In this document: in pieces, positions 62,367 to 64,000 of the stretch | How the letters are laid out: each line of letters begins with the position of its first letter | How positions within the stretch are numbered: the stretch's first letter is position 1 | Source: Corynebacterium mendelii | Lineage (GTDB): Bacteria > Actinomycetota > Actinomycetes > Mycobacteriales > Mycobacteriaceae | Length of the DNA stretch: 64,000 bases | NCBI RefSeq assembly: GCF_017307055.1 | Contig: NZ_JAFLEQ010000003.1 | Coordinates: forward strand, 541,733-605,732 | Direction of reading: 5' to 3' | Notes under the pieces: generated by a model | Databases searched by the model: none | Seen by the model: only the letters and a program-made list of their open reading frames with translations | What the model was told of the DNA's origin: nothing | Position numbers and translations under genes: made by a program

Positions 62367-63614
62367 CTAATAGGTGTCTGTCGGATACCACACCGACACC
62401 CCTTGCGGGGTGAGAGTGAAGCTGTAGCCATTGTTGGTGCAGGTCATTGTTTCCCCGGTGGCGGTGCACACAAAGGAGTGCCCGTCCAGCAGATGCTCAC
62501 CGGGTTCAAGTACCGCCACCGGGGTCGTCTCATCGACGACCAGGGCCGGCCCGGGCCAGGCGCACGGCAGATTGTTCGAGTCCAGCTTCACCGCCGACGG
62601 CACATCACCGTCACCGGCGGGCATACCGATCTCATCCGCGCTGCAGGCATGCCGCGTGCCCTGCCCCGGGGTAGCCCCGTCGGTGTTGTGCAGCCGGCAC
62701 TCGAGCGGCGATCCGCCCTGTAATGGGCCAGTGGCCGCGTGGCAGAGAATGTTTCCGCTGGACGTGGTGAAAAACAGGCTGGTTGTATCCCCGTTGTTGT
62801 CCGCCTGGGGGAACTTCCACAGCTCGGTGGCCGAAGAGTAGCCCTCAAACGGCACCGGCCCGGTGATGTTCCGGTTGTTGTAGGAGGTCAAATTCTCGGA
62901 CATCTGCTCCGGGAGTTTCTCCGGCGGCAGGGATCCGGGCGGCGTTTCAAGCAGGTTGTTGCTGCAGCCCACATCCGGATCGACGAGTGTGATCGCCGCC
63001 TGCCCTTGTGTCACTGTCGCGCGGAAACGGGCGCCGGCAGCGGTGCCGGCACCGGGGCCTTCCAGGCAGTTGCCGGGGCCGAAGAAGGTGAAGGTGTCAC
63101 CGCCGTGTGACGGGGAGATCGAATAGTTGCCGGCGGGTGGTGTCATACCGGCAAACTGTGCACCGTCGAAAAACAGAATCCGGGTTTCCGCATGCCCGAA
63201 CTGGTTGCCGTCCATGACAAACCTGGTGGGCAGTCGTTGGATGATGGCGTAGCCCGGCCCGCCGCAGGGCGTGATGGTGTCATCGGTGACCCGCCACCCC
63301 CAGTCGGGTTGTTTCCGGTCGGGGATGGTGCGGGCGACCTGTCTGATCAAATCCCCGGAACTTGTGTCGGCGCAGCTTGTCCGGTCACCCGCCGGCTGGT
63401 CTTTGCCGAAGCCGTCACCGGCAGCGGACGCCGTAGCGGTGGTGGCCGGGGCCTGCTGGAGCTTGGTGGTCACTGTGACCGAGACCGGATCGTCGGCGGA
63501 GGTGCCGGTCGTGGTCGAACAGCCTGTGCACAGTGCGGCTGTCAGCGCCGCGGCAACAATGACCGGCGGGACAAATCCCGCGGCGTGCCGGGCGGTGGTG
63601 GTAATGGGTGTCAT
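62367..63614 (-). CDS. LppP/LprE-like secreted lipoprotein
   Basis: A 415-residue exported protein. The N-terminal hydrophobic segment (residues 12-29, AAGFVPPVIVAAALTAAL) ends in LCTGCS, a plausible though non-canonical lipobox with Cys near 32. A Thr/Ala-rich linker follows. Residues 75-220 fit the LppP/LprE domain (DWGWRVTDDTITPCGGPGYAIIQ, ILFFDGAQFAG). The C-terminal half has paired cysteines (ILCHAATGP, LECRLHN, RHACSADE, LPCAWPGP, FVCTATGETMTCTNN). Attached to the outer face of the membrane; function unknown. Convergent with meaB. Confidence 0.78.
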   Translation of the reverse strand: MTPITTTARHAAGFVPPVIVAAALTAALCTGCSTTTGTSADDPVSVTVTTKLQQAPATTATASAAGDGFGKDQPAGDRTSCADTSSGDLIRQVARTIPDRKQPDWGWRVTDDTITPCGGPGYAIIQRLPTRFVMDGNQFGHAETRILFFDGAQFAGMTPPAGNYSISPSHGGDTFTFFGPGNCLEGPGAGTAAGARFRATVTQGQAAITLVDPDVGCSNNLLETPPGSLPPEKLPEQMSENLTSYNNRNITGPVPFEGYSSATELWKFPQADNNGDTTSLFFTTSSGNILCHAATGPLQGGSPLECRLHNTDGATPGQGTRHACSADEIGMPAGDGDVPSAVKLDSNNLPCAWPGPALVVDETTPVAVLEPGEHLLDGHSFVCTATGETMTCTNNGYSFTLTPQGVSVWYPTDTY

Positions 63615-63953
63615 GCTCGCAAGGATTCAGGTCGGCGGGGCAAAGGGGGGCACAGTCCATGTTATTACCCCGGTGGGTATGAAGGGAAGACTTTTTTCGG
63701 CACCGCAGCCGGGATGAACACTCGCCGGAGGGGAAAAGTTTTCCCGTCCCCCAACCATCGTGGTGAGCTGGGGTGTCAGTGCCGTCGCCCGGCGCGCAGG
63801 GCGGGGGTGTCCATTCCGCTACTTGACAGACCGATCGGTCTGCAATAAAACTTTGTGAACAGAGCGGTCTAGTAAGGGTCGCTTGTTTCCAGCGCTGTGC
63901 CGGGCGCATGTTCTCCACCCACCCTGAAAACCAATGTCGGAAGTGAAGGCATC
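63615..63953. other. Intergenic region with regulated promoter
   Basis: About 340 bases separating the leftward lipoprotein gene from the rightward gene at the window edge. It carries the promoter and operator described next and a long 5' leader. No other gene is seen. Confidence 0.5.
63823..63851 (+). promoter_or_regulatory. Consensus promoter with TetR-type operator
   Basis: A consensus -35 ttgaca (63823-63828), 17-base spacer and -10 taaaac (63846-63851). The spacer holds a perfect 16-bp palindrome cagaccgatcggtctg (63827-63842), a form common to TetR/AcrR operators. A degenerate half-site (cggtct) follows at 63865-63870. Expected to give tight repression of the gene that starts at 63954. 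Confidence 0.75.
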
Positions 63954-64000
63954 ATGCCCACCCTGTTTGATTCCACCGTCGCCGGTGTCGGCCGGATCGG
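63954..64000 (+). CDS. Probable NADH:flavin oxidoreductase (old yellow enzyme), 5' end only
   Basis: Only 15 full codons are visible. The N-terminus MPTLFDSTVAGVGRIG fits the start of OYE-type alkene reductases (LFxPxxxGxxxLxNRI). gaagg lies just upstream of the ATG. Such reductases act on electrophilic alkenes or nitro compounds and are often controlled by TetR-type repressors (for example NemR-NemA), in keeping with the palindrome in the promoter. The gene continues beyond the window, and this call rests on few residues. Confidence 0.4.
   Translation, partial: MPTLFDSTVAGVGRI

Overview
The window is a chromosomal segment of a high-GC Gram-positive actinobacterium, almost certainly a Corynebacterium. 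Nearly every protein reads as a close relative of a C. glutamicum protein, and from memory the gene order follows the C. glutamicum stretch that runs pgk-tpi-ppc-secG, pgl-opcA-zwf-tal-tkt, ctaB-qor-ctaA, an ABC exporter, mptB, sufRBDCSUT, acn-acnR, an Rv1476-type gene, a ripA-type gene, hemH and mutAB-meaB. Typical markers are an MptB-type mannosyltransferase (lipomannan synthesis), an AcnR operator in front of aconitase, the OpcA partner of glucose-6-phosphate dehydrogenase, and many leaderless genes with a TANNNT box 6-8 bases before the start codon. No rRNA, tRNA, CRISPR array, prophage or intact insertion sequence was seen.

Layout. 1-5830: lower glycolysis (pgk, tpi), anaplerosis (ppc) and secG, all rightward. 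6054-8196: an accessory divergent pair, a TetR regulator and an MFS exporter, with a perfect operator palindrome between them. 8280-15748: the pentose-phosphate cluster on the minus strand (tkt, tal, a small secreted protein, zwf, opcA, pgl). 16139-19353: haem O/haem A synthesis (ctaB, ctaA) with a quinone oxidoreductase. 19580-23138: ABC exporter and MptB. 23537-30318: the complete SUF iron-sulfur cluster operon with its own regulator. 30497-34720: a small secreted protein, an isolated lycopene-cyclase-like flavoprotein, an ABC-F ATPase and a DUF1990 protein. 34903-39537: glutamine amidotransferase, acnR and acn. 40030-45112: an Rv1476-family membrane protein, a 2.6-kb stretch without convincing genes, and a RipA-like NlpC/P60 hydrolase. 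45808-50584: ferrochelatase, two conserved actinobacterial proteins, and an NfeD/SPFH pair. 50987-54329: a large surface protein gene broken by one stop codon and one frameshift. 54451-63614: an orphan HTH protein, a TVP38 membrane protein, methylmalonyl-CoA mutase with its MeaB chaperone, and an LppP/LprE-like lipoprotein. The window ends inside a probable old-yellow-enzyme reductase gene whose promoter contains a 16-bp palindrome.

The genes are mostly core metabolism, linked by cofactor logic. NADPH comes from the pentose-phosphate cluster. Fe-S clusters made by SUF serve aconitase and probably the ferrochelatase and SufR itself. Haem O/A made by ctaB/ctaA serve the terminal oxidase. Methylmalonyl-CoA mutase feeds propionyl-derived carbon into succinyl-CoA.

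I did not find a clear, previously undescribed multi-gene system. The parts that standard annotation explains least are: the small exported protein inside the pentose-phosphate cluster; the lone carotenoid-type cyclase; the gene-poor region at 40.6-43.1 kb with an AT-rich island, a GlxR-type site and strong inverted repeats; the broken surface protein; and the TetR-type promoter at the right edge.
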